This document shows positions 21,535 to 31,803 of a stretch of DNA of 64,000 bases, in pieces (position 1 is the stretch's first letter; every line of letters begins with the position of its first letter). The stretch is taken from NCBI GenBank assembly GCA_900323505.1, contig OOIN01000036.1:186001-250000 (forward strand), in the 5' to 3' direction. The stretch comes from Ustilago trichophora. Taxonomy: Eukaryota > Basidiomycota > Ustilaginomycetes > Ustilaginales > Ustilaginaceae. Under the pieces are notes generated by a model. It searched no databases, was not told the origin of the DNA, and was given only the letters and a program-made list of their open reading frames with translations. A program made the position numbers and the translations under genes.

Positions 21535-23163
21535 TCAGGCATCGGGAGTATAAGACCGATTAGCCCTGGCCACCACCCCATTCTCAACGAGCTTCATCCG
21601 CAACAACAACCTCTTTGTCTCCCTGCACCTCTTCTCACCCACTTCCAGCGCAGAGTCAAACACCTGTCTCCTTGAATCCTTGGTCCTGTACTCCAACGTC
21701 GCGCTATTCGTATCGATCCTCGCATCGCCCACCTCGGCCGCCTTGCCAGGCAAATTCTTGAACTCTCCCCTCTCGATACATCCCGCCAGCTCCGCTTCCA
21801 TCTTCTCCTCGCTCCATCCAAACGCATCTGCCATCCTGCTGATCGAAATCCTGTCAAAGGGCGTGAAGAACTGACGCAGAGCACGCCTGATCAGCGACGT
21901 ATACAGCGACTGCACATGAGGCGCCAAATATGGATCCAGAAGATGTCGCGTCTGGTGCTCCTCCGAAATCTCACCGACCCTCTTGAACTGGGCCGAACAG
22001 AAAGCTTCAAGCAGTTCCCGAACGTAGGGCTCGTGCTCGAGGAAGCCACGGAATTTGGTCGATTCCATCACTTGAGTTTTGAGCGTAGCACGATCCATCG
22101 TCGCGAGACTGCACAGCGCAACGTAGATGCAAAGGTCGGAAGGGGTGATAATGTCGGAGAAGGAGGAGGCGTGTGCAGGATCGATGGTGAGGAGGAGCTT
22201 GGCGGCCGTTTCGTACGAACTCTGGCCAAGGGAAGCGATGGCGTCGCAGACGCGGAGTTTTGCGCCTGTTTCGGCAACAAGTTTTCTGGCGGCTGTTTGG
22301 GAGGCGCTCTCGCCGCTAGATCCAGCTTGTGCGTTTGAAGAGGAAGAGGTGGATGCGGTCGAGGCAGCAGCAGCACTTCCACCAGCGCGGAAAAGCGCAC
22401 CAATAGCGTCTGCTCCTGGAGTCGACCCACCCTTGGTAGGAGGGGCGATATTCGACGTGCTCAACGAGCTCAGCTTTCTCCCGCCCGCACTTCCTGAAGG
22501 CACATACGACTCCAACACCCCCTCCGCCTTGCTGACAAAAGTCTGTACGTTGGTCCAGTTCTTCAGCCGCAGCGAGACTTCGATTACATTGAGACACATC
22601 TCAATGACGTGATCCGATGTGGAGCAGTAATCCCTCGTCTTGGTGTACGATTTGAGCGCTTCGCTGTAATCTCCCGTGTCCCAAAAGTGATCTCCCAAAT
22701 CTCGATGCGCCATACGGATGGATTCCTTGATGAGATTGTTCTGGTAGTTGCGCATCTCGAGCTCAAGCTTTTCTCGCTCGGCGTTATTGCGTTGCTGAGT
22801 CGACTGGATCCACTCCGAATCGGCTGCGATGCGTTGAGCGGCGGGGATGAGATTGCCAGTTTCCGGTTCGGTGTTGTGGACCGTGATCATGGTCTGATAG
22901 GCAGAAACGTCTCGAGAGGTCTCTTTAATGTGATCGATCGCTGCCTTACTACATACGACACGGAGAGGCGGGCAGTGTGTGGCGATGTACATTAGTCGTT
23001 GGATGCGGGCCTGGCCGGGGTATTGCGCTACATACGTCTCCCAGTCGAAGTTGTCGCTGGGACCGAGGCGCACATTGGTGAGCGGCATTGTTGCTGATGA
23101 TGAGGTGGAGAAGGAGGTTGTCCCCCTGTGTGCGGTAGTGGAAGAGCTTGCACCCTCGTCCAT
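21535..23163 (-). CDS. CSN1: COP9 signalosome subunit 1 (CSN1/GPS1)
   Basis: 542 aa from the first in-frame ATG at 23163; the frame is open further upstream but only from a TTG codon. After a Ser/Thr-rich lead, residues 40-230 are TPR-like helices (NFDWETYVAQYPGQARIQRLMYIATHCP, then LGDHFWDTGDYSEALKSYTKTRDYC and HVIEMCLNVIEVSLRLKNW), the family's most conserved part. A Ser/Ala-rich insert follows, then the PCI domain (RRALRQFFTPFDRISISRMADAFGWSEEKMEAELAGCI) and C-terminal helix. CSN1 scaffolds the COP9 complex that removes NEDD8 from cullins. RPN7, its proteasome-lid paralogue, also lies in this window (60453-61731), but this sequence has the CSN1-type RDYC and NW signature. Confidence 0.93.
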   Translation of the reverse strand: MDEGASSSTTAHRGTTSFSTSSSATMPLTNVRLGPSDNFDWETYVAQYPGQARIQRLMYIATHCPPLRVVCSKAAIDHIKETSRDVSAYQTMITVHNTEPETGNLIPAAQRIAADSEWIQSTQQRNNAEREKLELEMRNYQNNLIKESIRMAHRDLGDHFWDTGDYSEALKSYTKTRDYCSTSDHVIEMCLNVIEVSLRLKNWTNVQTFVSKAEGVLESYVPSGSAGGRKLSSLSTSNIAPPTKGGSTPGADAIGALFRAGGSAAAASTASTSSSSNAQAGSSGESASQTAARKLVAETGAKLRVCDAIASLGQSSYETAAKLLLTIDPAHASSFSDIITPSDLCIYVALCSLATMDRATLKTQVMESTKFRGFLEHEPYVRELLEAFCSAQFKRVGEISEEHQTRHLLDPYLAPHVQSLYTSLIRRALRQFFTPFDRISISRMADAFGWSEEKMEAELAGCIERGEFKNLPGKAAEVGDARIDTNSATLEYRTKDSRRQVFDSALEVGEKRCRETKRLLLRMKLVENGVVARANRSYTPDA

Positions 23164-23470
23164 GTCGAAGCTGTCTCGTTCGGTGGTTGGATCGAAGAGG
23201 TATGCAGAAGATGAAGAAGGTGTCGAAGCAAGCAAATATGCTCAGCTTTGAGCGTTTTGTGGAGGCTCGAGCGTCAAAAGGTGCGCGAGAACCAAGCTGT
23301 CGCCGTACGACGATCTCACACTACCGTCTCGAAAAAATCGCAACTCCACTCATCCTTTGAATTTTTTTGGAAGCGCTCTTTGACATTGGTTTGATCTTCT
23401 TCTCCTCAGCCTCTCATCCTCCTACCTTGACTCATCTATCCTATCCTCTTCACATCATCTTACCGACACA
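23164..23470. promoter_or_regulatory. Divergent promoter region, CSN1 / MTR3
   Basis: 307 bp separate the two start codons. The MTR3 side is a pyrimidine-rich leader (CTTCTCCTCAGCC to CATCATCTTACC). No TATA box seen. Confidence 0.5.
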
Positions 23471-24442
23471 ATGTCAAAGTACGACAGACGTAGGGTCAAC
23501 GGACCTCCCAGCTACGTGCCCGCCTACGATGCTTCAGCCTCCACCTCAACCTCAGCCCCTGCGATAGCGACGACCTCGCAACAGCGTCCCGACAACCGAG
23601 CCTACTCCGAGTTGCGACCCATCTTCTTGCAAACCAACCTTGTTCCGTCTGCATCTGGAAGCTCATACGTCGAAATTGGTGACCTGAAGCTGGCTTGTTC
23701 CGTGTTCGGCCCGCGCCAGGTCAAAGGTCGTCAGTACAGCGGCAAAGCCGAGCTCAATGTAGAAGTCAAGTTTGCGCCCTTCTCTAGTCGGCGCAGGAGG
23801 ACTCCTGGAAAGGTAAGCATTGAAACCCATATCCTTTCTCTTTCTCTCAACTTTGAGCTCCCGATACTGATCATTTTGACGCTCACCTTGTAATAATTGC
23901 AGACAACGGAAAGCACCAACCTCTCCTCCCTCCTCCACCAAGCCCTACTACCATCCCTCCGACTCGACCTCTTACCAAAAGCATCCCTCGACATCCACAT
24001 TATGGTCCTTCAAACAGACGGCTTGGACGAATCCTGTATCGCCGCATCCTGCATAGCCGCCACTACCGCCCTCGCATCGGCAGGAATCGAGATGTACGGC
24101 CTCGTGGTCGGATCCGTAGCCCTCATCCCTTCTTCCTCTACCCCTGCCACAAAGCAGGTGCTCCTCGATCCAAGCTCAGCAGATCTGGGTCTGGTGACGG
24201 GGATGAAGACCGCAACAAGGGTGCTCATGTGTGGCATGCCCGCTTTGGCCAGTGTCACATGTTTAAACGTTTCCGCCGGATCGGAAGGAAAGAGCGGGTC
24301 GATAGGCGCAGGGGTAGATGCCGAGACGTTGGACGATGCGTTGGAAAAGGTGAATGGAAGCTTGGTGGATATTCACAAGGTCGTAGCTCAGGCGCTTGCG
24401 GAGGACTTTGAGAGGAGAACGGCGCTGACCAAGGCTGCTTGA
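23471..24442 (+). CDS. MTR3: RNA exosome core subunit Mtr3 (EXOSC6-like, RNase PH fold)
   Basis: Exons 23471-23812 and 23903-24442 (phase 0) give 293 aa. The N-terminus has DRRRVNGP, as in yeast Mtr3, then a disordered linker. An RNase PH domain follows: NRAYSELRPIFLQTNLV, GSSYVEIGDLKLACSVFGPR, KFAPFSSRRRR before the intron, then DIHIMVLQTDGLDESCIAASCIAATTALASAGIEMYGLV after it. It forms the hexameric ring of the 3'-5' RNA exosome with Rrp41, Rrp42, Rrp43, Rrp45 and Rrp46. Catalytic phosphorolytic residues are generally lost in the eukaryotic ring, and none stands out here. Choice among the ring paralogues rests on the N-terminal DRRR motif and the GPRQVKGRQ loop. Confidence 0.85.
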
Positions 24443-24793
24443 TGCAGACCACAAGTGACTTTGTTCCGAATCAGATGTGCACCAAGTTAGTGACGATTCG
24501 AAGAGCCCACCAATGGTAGCCTCCTGGCTCTCTATCAATCGATACACTGCTCCATTCACTGAGTGAACGACAACAAGACAAAAACAAAGACAATAACACA
24601 CTAGCAGAAGGAAATGATGAGACTCGGAAATGCAATTGAGCAAGGAAAAATGCAGGGGGACAATGTATGCAAGAGAAGCAGAAACATGAAGAGCGAAATC
24701 TAGGTAGTGTTCGTATAAGGTGAGAACGTGGAGCGAGCTTGTTTGAGCCCGCTCGCATCGCAGCGAGAAAAGGATTCCAATCAGGGTGGAAAG
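24443..24793. other. Convergent intergenic region MTR3 / MscS channel
   Basis: Shared 3' flank of two convergent genes; A-rich terminator-like stretches and no gene. Confidence 0.5.
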
Positions 24794-27727
24794 TTAACCA
24801 TCTCCGCCTTGGTTGGCGAACTTCTTGGCCTCCCTCTTGACCTTGCGCAGGCGAACATTGGCAGCGTCGGTTTCCAACTCGTCCGGTGGCGGGGTGAAGT
24901 TCATAAACGACTTTGGCTTCTTGGGAGGCAAGGCGACCGCGCCGCCTGCAGCACGGATTTGAGGGCTTGGATAGGGCGATGGGCTGAAATCGTCCAGGAT
25001 GTATCCGTTGTCTTCCTCTGCGCCGGTCGAGTCGCGGCGCTGATGACCGAGACCGCCACGCGAATCCGAGGTGTCGTAGCTGGGTGGGAGCGTGGCCGCG
25101 TCCTCCGTCCAGTAGACGATGGGCTGGACAGGGTTGGCGTATCGAATGCCGTGCTTCTTGCAGTAGAAGGAGAACGCGGAGAAGAAGGCGTTCTTGCGGT
25201 AGAAACGACGTCCCCAATCTTGCCAAGTGTCGGCGTGGGTCATACCGATGGTGCACTCCATGGCACGCATGTACTCGATCTTTTGCGGAACGATAGCAGT
25301 GCTCGGAACAAAGAGACGCTCGGGCTCGGTCTGCAGCCAGTGAATCATATCCTCTTCCAGAGCATCCAGCTTGTCGAGTGGAGTGTTGAAGTCAAACTGA
25401 GCAGTAATGGCCTCCCACTGGTAACCCGATCGACGGAAGTTGATGATCAGCGTGGCAGAGAGAATGACGTTGCTGATGTACACATCCTGATTGAGCGAGT
25501 CGGTAAACAGACAAGAGAGCAGCGACATGCGCTTGACGGTCAGCACAGCCTCGCCAATCTGACATCTGTCACCCGTGTCGAAGGGGTGGGTGACAAAGAT
25601 GAAGATGATCGAGTCGAATACGTTGGCAGCCGACTCCTTGAAGACGAAGGCAAACGCAATGGCGAGCGAGTAGAAAGTGGTCAAAGTCTTGCCGATGTTG
25701 ACGTTGAAGATGGCCAGAGCTTCAAACATGACGACGATGAAGGCGACGACGAGGAAGATGGCGTCGAGCTGGCTGACGGCGTGGTTGACATCCTGCATGG
25801 ATCGGCTGAGGAATCGACGCTCCTTGTACACCTGCATGACCGTATTTTTTATCTCGGACTGCGAGATGTCGCCATTGCCATCGCGGTCAAACACACTGAA
25901 GGCATCGCGGGCATCTTCGGGGTTGGTGTAGGCGGGCTCGAAATCGGAAGGGATGAGGTAGCTGCGCTTGTGAGAACCTCGGAATGCAACGAAGATAGAT
26001 CGAGCCAGTCTCTTTGCCTCAGCGGGCGAGTTGATATCGGTACCAATGCCGAGTGCTTCGTTGCGCAGAAGACCGAAAGGGTCGTTCATGGCCACACGGG
26101 CAAGAGTGCTAGCCTGACCGGCAGTGACGCGGACACGACGTCCTCCACGAGCGGCAACACGTGCGATGAGGGTCGACTTGCCATCTCCACGTGCAGGAGC
26201 CTGACCCTCTGCGGGCTTTCCGGTGGATGGATCGATGGCTCTGTCGTTGGTGCCGGCGTAGGCAGCCTGGTCAGAAGGACGCTTCTTGCTGTGCTTCTTG
26301 AACCAGGAGTTCTTGCTCGAGTTGGAAACGTTGCGCGAGTTCTTGTCGTCGCCATCTAGGGCGAAATCGGTGGGCATGACCGGTGTGGCAGCACCGCTTG
26401 CGCTAGGAGAGCCTCGAGTGGAGCGAGGGAAGCCAAAGGCAGAAGCCGTGTCTCGACCCTTGAGTTTGGGCTTGTGGTCACGAAGCCAGTCAAAGACCTT
26501 GAGCGACTTGGTGACTTTAGCGATTCGATCGGCGTAGGCGCTGCGGTGGAAGGACATGGCGATGTGCTTGATGATGACCTTTTCGACACAGATGGTGAGC
26601 GTCAAGAAGAAGAAGAACTGGATGACCTGGTAGATGCGGTAGAGGTAAGCGGCTCTGCTGCCGCGAGGATCCGAGTGGTTGTAAAGGTCGTAGATCGAGT
26701 TGAAGATGATGGCCCAAGAACCCCAGCTGAGGGCAGCATAGCCGACGAGCTTGATGTAGCTCTTGATGGCGTTGAAGTACTCTGCGAGCGAGAGGACGCG
26801 CTGGCTGGGACGACCCCAGACGAGCTGAATGACGGCAAGCACGGCTCTGGGAAAGAGCTCGACGAGCAAATGAATCCACCATTCGACATGGAGGTTGAAG
26901 GCAGCCCAGATGAACCAGGCTTGGACATTGTCGGCAACAAAGTCGCGATGACCTTCATCGGGACCACGTTTGCGGTAGACGTACTGAATGACGATGACCG
27001 GCACTAGAAGACAGCATGACACGATGAGGTTACCTAGGAAAGTGGTGGCGAGGAAAGTGAGGATCTTCCAGAGACTGAGTCGACCCATGCGGACCTGCTT
27101 TGCCTGTTCATCCTCGAAGCGTGCTGCTTCGTCGAGATCCTCCTCGTCGGACCAGTTGAACTCGCCATAGTCGCGATCGCCTCCGTCGGTGGAGGAGACT
27201 TCACTATCCTGACGGACGAAAGGAGGACGGTAGGGTACATTGGTTTTGTAGTTGAATGCGCCGGGCGTACGGTTGGTCTCGTGAGGAGGAAAGTCGGACT
27301 TGGGACCAAGACCGGGAGGTTTAGAGAGGTTGCGGTCTCTGAAGTCGGCAAGAGGGTCTGTGATGGCAACGCGAGGGCCGGCAGTGCCAGGACGCGAGTT
27401 GGGATTCGAGTTGTTGGACGAGTCAGCCAGGATGCTGTGATCGTGGAGGCCAGCCTGAGTGGACTTGGAATCTGAAAAGTAAACATGGTCGTGACTGTGC
27501 TGGCTGGCAGTTTTGGCGTCGCCGGATGCAAGTGCAGCTACAGCAGCATCACGGACGAGACGCTGATCGTGCTGAGCGGCTTGGGCAGCAAGGTTGGACT
27601 GGCTGGCGTAGACGGGCGGCATGGGATCGTGTGGATTCTGTCGCTCGTACGGTGGAGAAGCCAACCCATTCTGGAAGCTATCGGGCAGCGACTCGTGAGA
27701 GCGCACGGGCGGAGGCGTGGGCGCCAT
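24794..27727 (-). CDS. MscS-type mechanosensitive ion channel with EF hand (fungal Msy1/Msy2 class)
   Basis: Single-exon protein of 977 aa. Residues 1-240 are a disordered cytosolic N-terminus. Several membrane spans follow (KILTFLATTFLGNLIVSCCLLVPVIVIQYV; WFIWAAFNLHVEWWIHLLVELFP; LVGYAALSWGSWAIIFNSIY; FFFFLTLTICVEKVII). A calcium-binding EF hand lies at about residues 613-624 (DRDGNGDISQSE), directly before the pore-lining region (LDAIFLVVAFIVVMFEALAIF; YSLAIAFAFVFKESAANVFDSIIFIFVTHPFDTGD). A MscS beta domain and a long Pro-rich tail with the PSPYPSPQI motif complete it. In fission yeast these EF-hand channels lie in the ER membrane and control calcium on hypo-osmotic shock; ER location here is inferred from the family. 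Confidence 0.93.
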   Translation of the reverse strand: MAPTPPPVRSHESLPDSFQNGLASPPYERQNPHDPMPPVYASQSNLAAQAAQHDQRLVRDAAVAALASGDAKTASQHSHDHVYFSDSKSTQAGLHDHSILADSSNNSNPNSRPGTAGPRVAITDPLADFRDRNLSKPPGLGPKSDFPPHETNRTPGAFNYKTNVPYRPPFVRQDSEVSSTDGGDRDYGEFNWSDEEDLDEAARFEDEQAKQVRMGRLSLWKILTFLATTFLGNLIVSCCLLVPVIVIQYVYRKRGPDEGHRDFVADNVQAWFIWAAFNLHVEWWIHLLVELFPRAVLAVIQLVWGRPSQRVLSLAEYFNAIKSYIKLVGYAALSWGSWAIIFNSIYDLYNHSDPRGSRAAYLYRIYQVIQFFFFLTLTICVEKVIIKHIAMSFHRSAYADRIAKVTKSLKVFDWLRDHKPKLKGRDTASAFGFPRSTRGSPSASGAATPVMPTDFALDGDDKNSRNVSNSSKNSWFKKHSKKRPSDQAAYAGTNDRAIDPSTGKPAEGQAPARGDGKSTLIARVAARGGRRVRVTAGQASTLARVAMNDPFGLLRNEALGIGTDINSPAEAKRLARSIFVAFRGSHKRSYLIPSDFEPAYTNPEDARDAFSVFDRDGNGDISQSEIKNTVMQVYKERRFLSRSMQDVNHAVSQLDAIFLVVAFIVVMFEALAIFNVNIGKTLTTFYSLAIAFAFVFKESAANVFDSIIFIFVTHPFDTGDRCQIGEAVLTVKRMSLLSCLFTDSLNQDVYISNVILSATLIINFRRSGYQWEAITAQFDFNTPLDKLDALEEDMIHWLQTEPERLFVPSTAIVPQKIEYMRAMECTIGMTHADTWQDWGRRFYRKNAFFSAFSFYCKKHGIRYANPVQPIVYWTEDAATLPPSYDTSDSRGGLGHQRRDSTGAEEDNGYILDDFSPSPYPSPQIRAAGGAVALPPKKPKSFMNFTPPPDELETDAANVRLRKVKREAKKFANQGGDG

Positions 27728-28840
27728 GATGTTGAGGAGGGTGACTCCTGATGAGGGCCTATTCTAGGCTATGACAGCTATCTCTAGTTTACGAGACTCG
27801 ACCCTCTGTCCAGCAGAAAGGCGCGAGACCGGGAGTTGTTGAACAAGCGCGAGAAAGGCCAGTCGGTGTGTAGAATGCGAAGTGGGTGGTAGTAGCGTTG
27901 CCGCGACAAGTACCTATGATTGAAAATGATGTGGGACCGTCGCGAGCTTGTTGTTGTTGATGATGATGATGTTGATGATGATGTTGATGATGGTGGACAG
28001 AAACGAATGTCTGTCCGCTGGCAGATGGAAGGACATAAAGAAAGCGTGACACTTTGGTCCCTGAAAGTCTAAAGTCACACACAAGTCACACGGCCACTTG
28101 AATTTTTGGGAGTGTGTGTGTGTATTCATGTGTGACGTTGGTCGGTGTTGGCACCGCACTGCAGCGTGCAAAAAGCCAAAAAAGAAAGTTTAAGATGGCG
28201 AAAATTGTGATTTCATCCGGCCAATTCGCAGTTCTCTTCCTCTCTTGTTTTGCCCAAGTTGGGATGATCCCTCGCCTGACGTAGTTTCCCGAGCTTCGGC
28301 CGTGTCAGTCATTCCCTATGCCCGCTTCAACAACACCATCAGACAATCTGCAAACAAACACTACGTTCAAGGTTGCACGAGGATACAGTAGCATGTGGTC
28401 AAAGCAGCTTACAGTAGAGGGTAAAGTTATAGGAAGGCGCACACGACGCCAAGCCAGCAGAATGCACACGCACAAGATATGCATGGCAGCGCCAACACAC
28501 AAGAGTCAAAGTGACCCCTCGAAACTCTTTTCAGGTCTTCTTGCGCCACATTTTCCTGCTCTTGCTTCAAGTCGCCGAGAATTGCATAATACGAGCTTTT
28601 GTGTCGAGGCGTGGCTTAACACGCCAACATCGTCGGCAAAAAAAAAAGAAAAGGGCTCCACTTTCTTCTTGTCGAGTGGGACACGGATCAGGGTCTGATA
28701 GCTTCAACAACACTCAATCTTTCTTTAGAGACAGCCAGTTTCAGCTCTGCCCACCAACACCAGCCACAGCACCCAAAGGCATCTCTTGTACCATGATGCA
28801 ACATCGCTGATCTCGTCAACAGCTTGCTCGATTGTCAACC
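27728..28840. other. Divergent intergenic region, MscS channel / CTK2
   Basis: 1.1 kb. It contains a TTG/ATG/GAT trinucleotide tract at 27949-27993, a short GT run near 28110-28121 and ATACAGTAG near 28383. No gene is supported on either strand; it presumably holds both promoters. Confidence 0.5.
27949..27993. repeat. Trinucleotide tract (TTG)n(ATG)n
   Basis: About 45 bp of TTG then GAT/ATG/GTT triplets, upstream of the MscS channel start. Confidence 0.85.
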
Positions 28841-30994
28841 ATGCCAGCCTATGCGCGTGGGCCGCCGCCCGACGCCAGCACATGGCGTAACGACGCACGC
28901 TATCCTACAGGATCATCGTCGAGCGGACCGTCCCATCTTCATCCTCCCACCGGTCCATCGCGCGGTATGCCTCCACAGGCATCATCCTCCATGGCACAGC
29001 CTGCTCTACCCTCTCCTATGGCTTCCGCAGCTGCTAGTGCCGCGCCTGAAATTCCAGAACCACCCGCGATTCCCACATTCTCCCACATCCCCTACTTCAC
29101 CTCGGTCCAGCTCGAAACGCTGTACGCCCGTCGAAGAGGCGCACGCATGTCCGCGTCAACGTGGCAGACCAATCGTGATATCGCAACCGGCTTCATCCAG
29201 TCGGTCGCCTCTCGGCTCGGCTTCCCGCAACGAACCATCGCCACGGCACAGCAGATCTACCAGCGCTTCCACCTCTTCTACCCGCCTTCTGACTTTGTGC
29301 TGCACGAAATCGCCGTGGCATCCCTCTTTGTCGCGGCAAAGCTCAACGATACCCACAAGAAGCCCAGGGATCTTTTGCTTGCCAGCTATGCGCTGAGATT
29401 CCCGCAACTTGTCAAAGGAAGCTCTGATGTCGCAGGTCCATCCAACGCTGCAGCCACCACGGTCGCCGAAGAACCGAGCTTCCCCACCCTTGCCGGCCAG
29501 AAGCGAAAACATCCAACTGCATCCAACGCCGACACTGCCTCCCCTCGCCCACTCGCAATGGCAATCGGTAGTGTAGGAGAAGCAGATATCGACCCCAACA
29601 TCCTTGAAACCGACCGAAAGCGATTGATGGCTCTCGAAAAGCTCATCCTCGAGAGTCTGTGTTTCAACTTTCATAACAACGCGAACAGCGCCCTCAAGAT
29701 GGTCATCAAGATGGGGAGAAGGTGCGGTTTGGCAAAGTCATTTATCCGAACAGCGTGGAAGGTGGCAGCAGACATGTTTAGGACTTCGGCACCCATGCAG
29801 TATCCGCCCAATGTTGTTGCTGTGGCGTGTTTGTACGGTGCTGCTCTGCTTGCAAGGCCTCCACCCAGAAGTATGCCTGCTCAGCAGGGAGATGCACCGG
29901 AGAAAGAGGAAGAAGGCAAAAATGACGATGCTCTCACTGCCTTCTTGAACAGCATCAAGAGCGTCTCCACCACCCCTGCACCACCGCCTTCAGCCACCAG
30001 CTCCAGCTCCTCGACGAAGACATCGACCCAAATCCCCCTCTCCGAGCCCTTCCCAGGCTGCGATCCGGAATGTCGCGTACACGTCGAAGACGTAGAAGAA
30101 GCAGTGCACGAATTGCTCGATCTCTATCTGTCCTGTACTGCCCAACTGCCACCTTCGCTCTACATGACTTCGACCACTTCTACTGGACTAGGCCCTTCAA
30201 GTGCAGGAGCCACGCCATCTCCCCTCTCCCCTGCTGACCCATTGGACGTCTACGCCGCCTCGCCATCCTCCACAGGAAGCGAACCGGCCGCTAGCACGCG
30301 CAAAAAGCTCAAACAGTACGAATACTCTCCACCTCCATTTGGCTTGGTTGACTGGTTGAATTCTGCCCGCTGTGCACAGCTTCAAGCTTCTTCCGCCAAC
30401 GCCATCACCAAATCCGATACGTCTCCTCGCAAAAACGCATCAGCAGGAGGAGGGGCAGGTAACGTGGATCCGACAGCACCAACCAAAGAACTCTCTACGC
30501 TCCTCACCGATATCAAAATTCACCTGCGCGGGTTGGAGTACGACCGACAAAGGGCAGATGATGCATATCTGGCACAGGTGAATATGATTGCTGAAGTCGA
30601 TGTGATTCCTCTGCCTGGATGTGATCCTGTTGCTGCTGCATCGGTGGGTATGTTGGGTGTCGCTGCTCATTCGGTTCAGATCTTGCTTCAGCCACTGGAC
30701 ACTGCACAGACAGCCAAGAATAACACGGTTGTGGATGTCATCAAGGGGTTGAATGAGGGGAAAAGGAAGATTGTGGAGAGGATTAGGAGGAGGAAGTTGG
30801 TCAGTGCTTTGCGGTTGACTTTTGTTGAACCTGAGGTGGAGAGACGGCCAAACGTCAATGTGACGACCGGGGACGCTCGGCAAAAACAACAGCAACATCA
30901 ACAGCCACAACTGAAGAAAGCCGATCCAACACCAGGAGATGCACCACCTGCTAAAAAGAATCGTATCGAATTGGCAAAACGCTACCTCTTCTAA
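28841..30994 (+). CDS. CTK2: Cyclin, CTD-kinase beta subunit (Ctk2-like)
   Basis: 717 aa from the ATG at 28841. The first 80 residues are Pro/Ser-rich. The first cyclin lobe is clear at about 85-190: FTSVQLETLYARRRGARMS, GFIQSVASRLGFPQRTIATAQQIYQRFHLFYP, then VASLFVAAKLNDTHKKPRDLLLASYALRFP, very like Ctk2. A roughly 70-residue insert with a basic QKRKHP patch interrupts before the second lobe (LMALEKLILESLCFNF, SALKMVIKMGRRCGLAKSFIRTAWKVAADMF). The long C-terminal half is mostly disordered with a final helical basic segment (KRKIVERIRRRKLVSALRL). With Ctk1 and Ctk3, Ctk2 phosphorylates the RNA polymerase II CTD during elongation. Cyclin K/L/T assignment is the alternative; the KKPRD loop favours Ctk2. 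Confidence 0.85.
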   Translation: MPAYARGPPPDASTWRNDARYPTGSSSSGPSHLHPPTGPSRGMPPQASSSMAQPALPSPMASAAASAAPEIPEPPAIPTFSHIPYFTSVQLETLYARRRGARMSASTWQTNRDIATGFIQSVASRLGFPQRTIATAQQIYQRFHLFYPPSDFVLHEIAVASLFVAAKLNDTHKKPRDLLLASYALRFPQLVKGSSDVAGPSNAAATTVAEEPSFPTLAGQKRKHPTASNADTASPRPLAMAIGSVGEADIDPNILETDRKRLMALEKLILESLCFNFHNNANSALKMVIKMGRRCGLAKSFIRTAWKVAADMFRTSAPMQYPPNVVAVACLYGAALLARPPPRSMPAQQGDAPEKEEEGKNDDALTAFLNSIKSVSTTPAPPPSATSSSSSTKTSTQIPLSEPFPGCDPECRVHVEDVEEAVHELLDLYLSCTAQLPPSLYMTSTTSTGLGPSSAGATPSPLSPADPLDVYAASPSSTGSEPAASTRKKLKQYEYSPPPFGLVDWLNSARCAQLQASSANAITKSDTSPRKNASAGGGAGNVDPTAPTKELSTLLTDIKIHLRGLEYDRQRADDAYLAQVNMIAEVDVIPLPGCDPVAAASVGMLGVAAHSVQILLQPLDTAQTAKNNTVVDVIKGLNEGKRKIVERIRRRKLVSALRLTFVEPEVERRPNVNVTTGDARQKQQQHQQPQLKKADPTPGDAPPAKKNRIELAKRYLF

Positions 30995-31803
30995 TCCACC
31001 TCCCCACCCGATCATCCCTTTCACCCATTCGTCTGTTGTGACCATCTCAAAAATTGCAATCGCACACATTCTTTCTAACATACACGAATCCGCATCTCTC
31101 TATGCACTCGTTTAAATTGCACCGACACAAAGTCAGAAGTACAGTTCAGCAAGGAGATTAAGGATGGAATGTCGGCAACAATTTCTTGCCCAGAAGCGGT
31201 AGAAGCAAATTCCCAGCTTGACTAGGTAATGTGTATATCGTGCACACCCTCCTTGGAAAAGAGGGTTGATCTTTCCCGTTTTTCCCTCAACCAGATGTCC
31301 ACTGACAAAAGGACACTGTGATGAATATAACGGGAGGAAAGGTGACTCAAGTACGAAGCGTGCTCACTTAGGAAGGGGGAGGAAGGGAAGGGGGATGAAA
31401 AGGAGACGTGGACGGTTCGATCTGGATATGACCAAAAAAAGAAATTGAGACTGGCGACAGGGAAAAGAAAAGGATAAGGGAAAGGGAAAGGAGTTGGGGG
31501 GCCACACTCGACACAGCCGAGCAAGCGGAGACAATATGGGTGCTTTCGTTCGAGCGGTGGAGATCCCTTTCCGGGAAGCCCCGTCGCTGAAGAGGCAGGT
31601 ATCTTACAATTAGAGTTTGATGCGAAGCGATGTGGGAGCGGTGATGAGACTTGAAGGTATGAAAAGTTGCGATGCTTGACGGGAACTGGAGAAGGGAAGA
31701 GAGAGCTGAAACGGGTGGTAATACAGTTGGCTTGGGCAGGCGAGTGGGAAAGCGTGAACAAAGACCGGATCAGAGAAGCCGAGTCAACAAGCGAGAATGA
31801 CGC
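30995..31803. other. Convergent intergenic region CTK2 / TMBIM5
   Basis: About 800 bp with G/A-rich plus-strand stretches; the open frames on either strand are low-complexity and unsupported. One AGTACAGTTC word lies near 31139. Confidence 0.5.

Noticed and set aside
24728..26359. 543-codon plus-strand frame over the MscS channel gene
   Set aside because: Shadow of the minus-strand channel, whose membrane spans and EF hand are unmistakable.
31222..31761. 179-codon minus-strand frame downstream of CTK2
   Set aside because: Pro/Ser/Phe-rich translation of purine-rich DNA without family motifs; it lies between convergent 3' ends.
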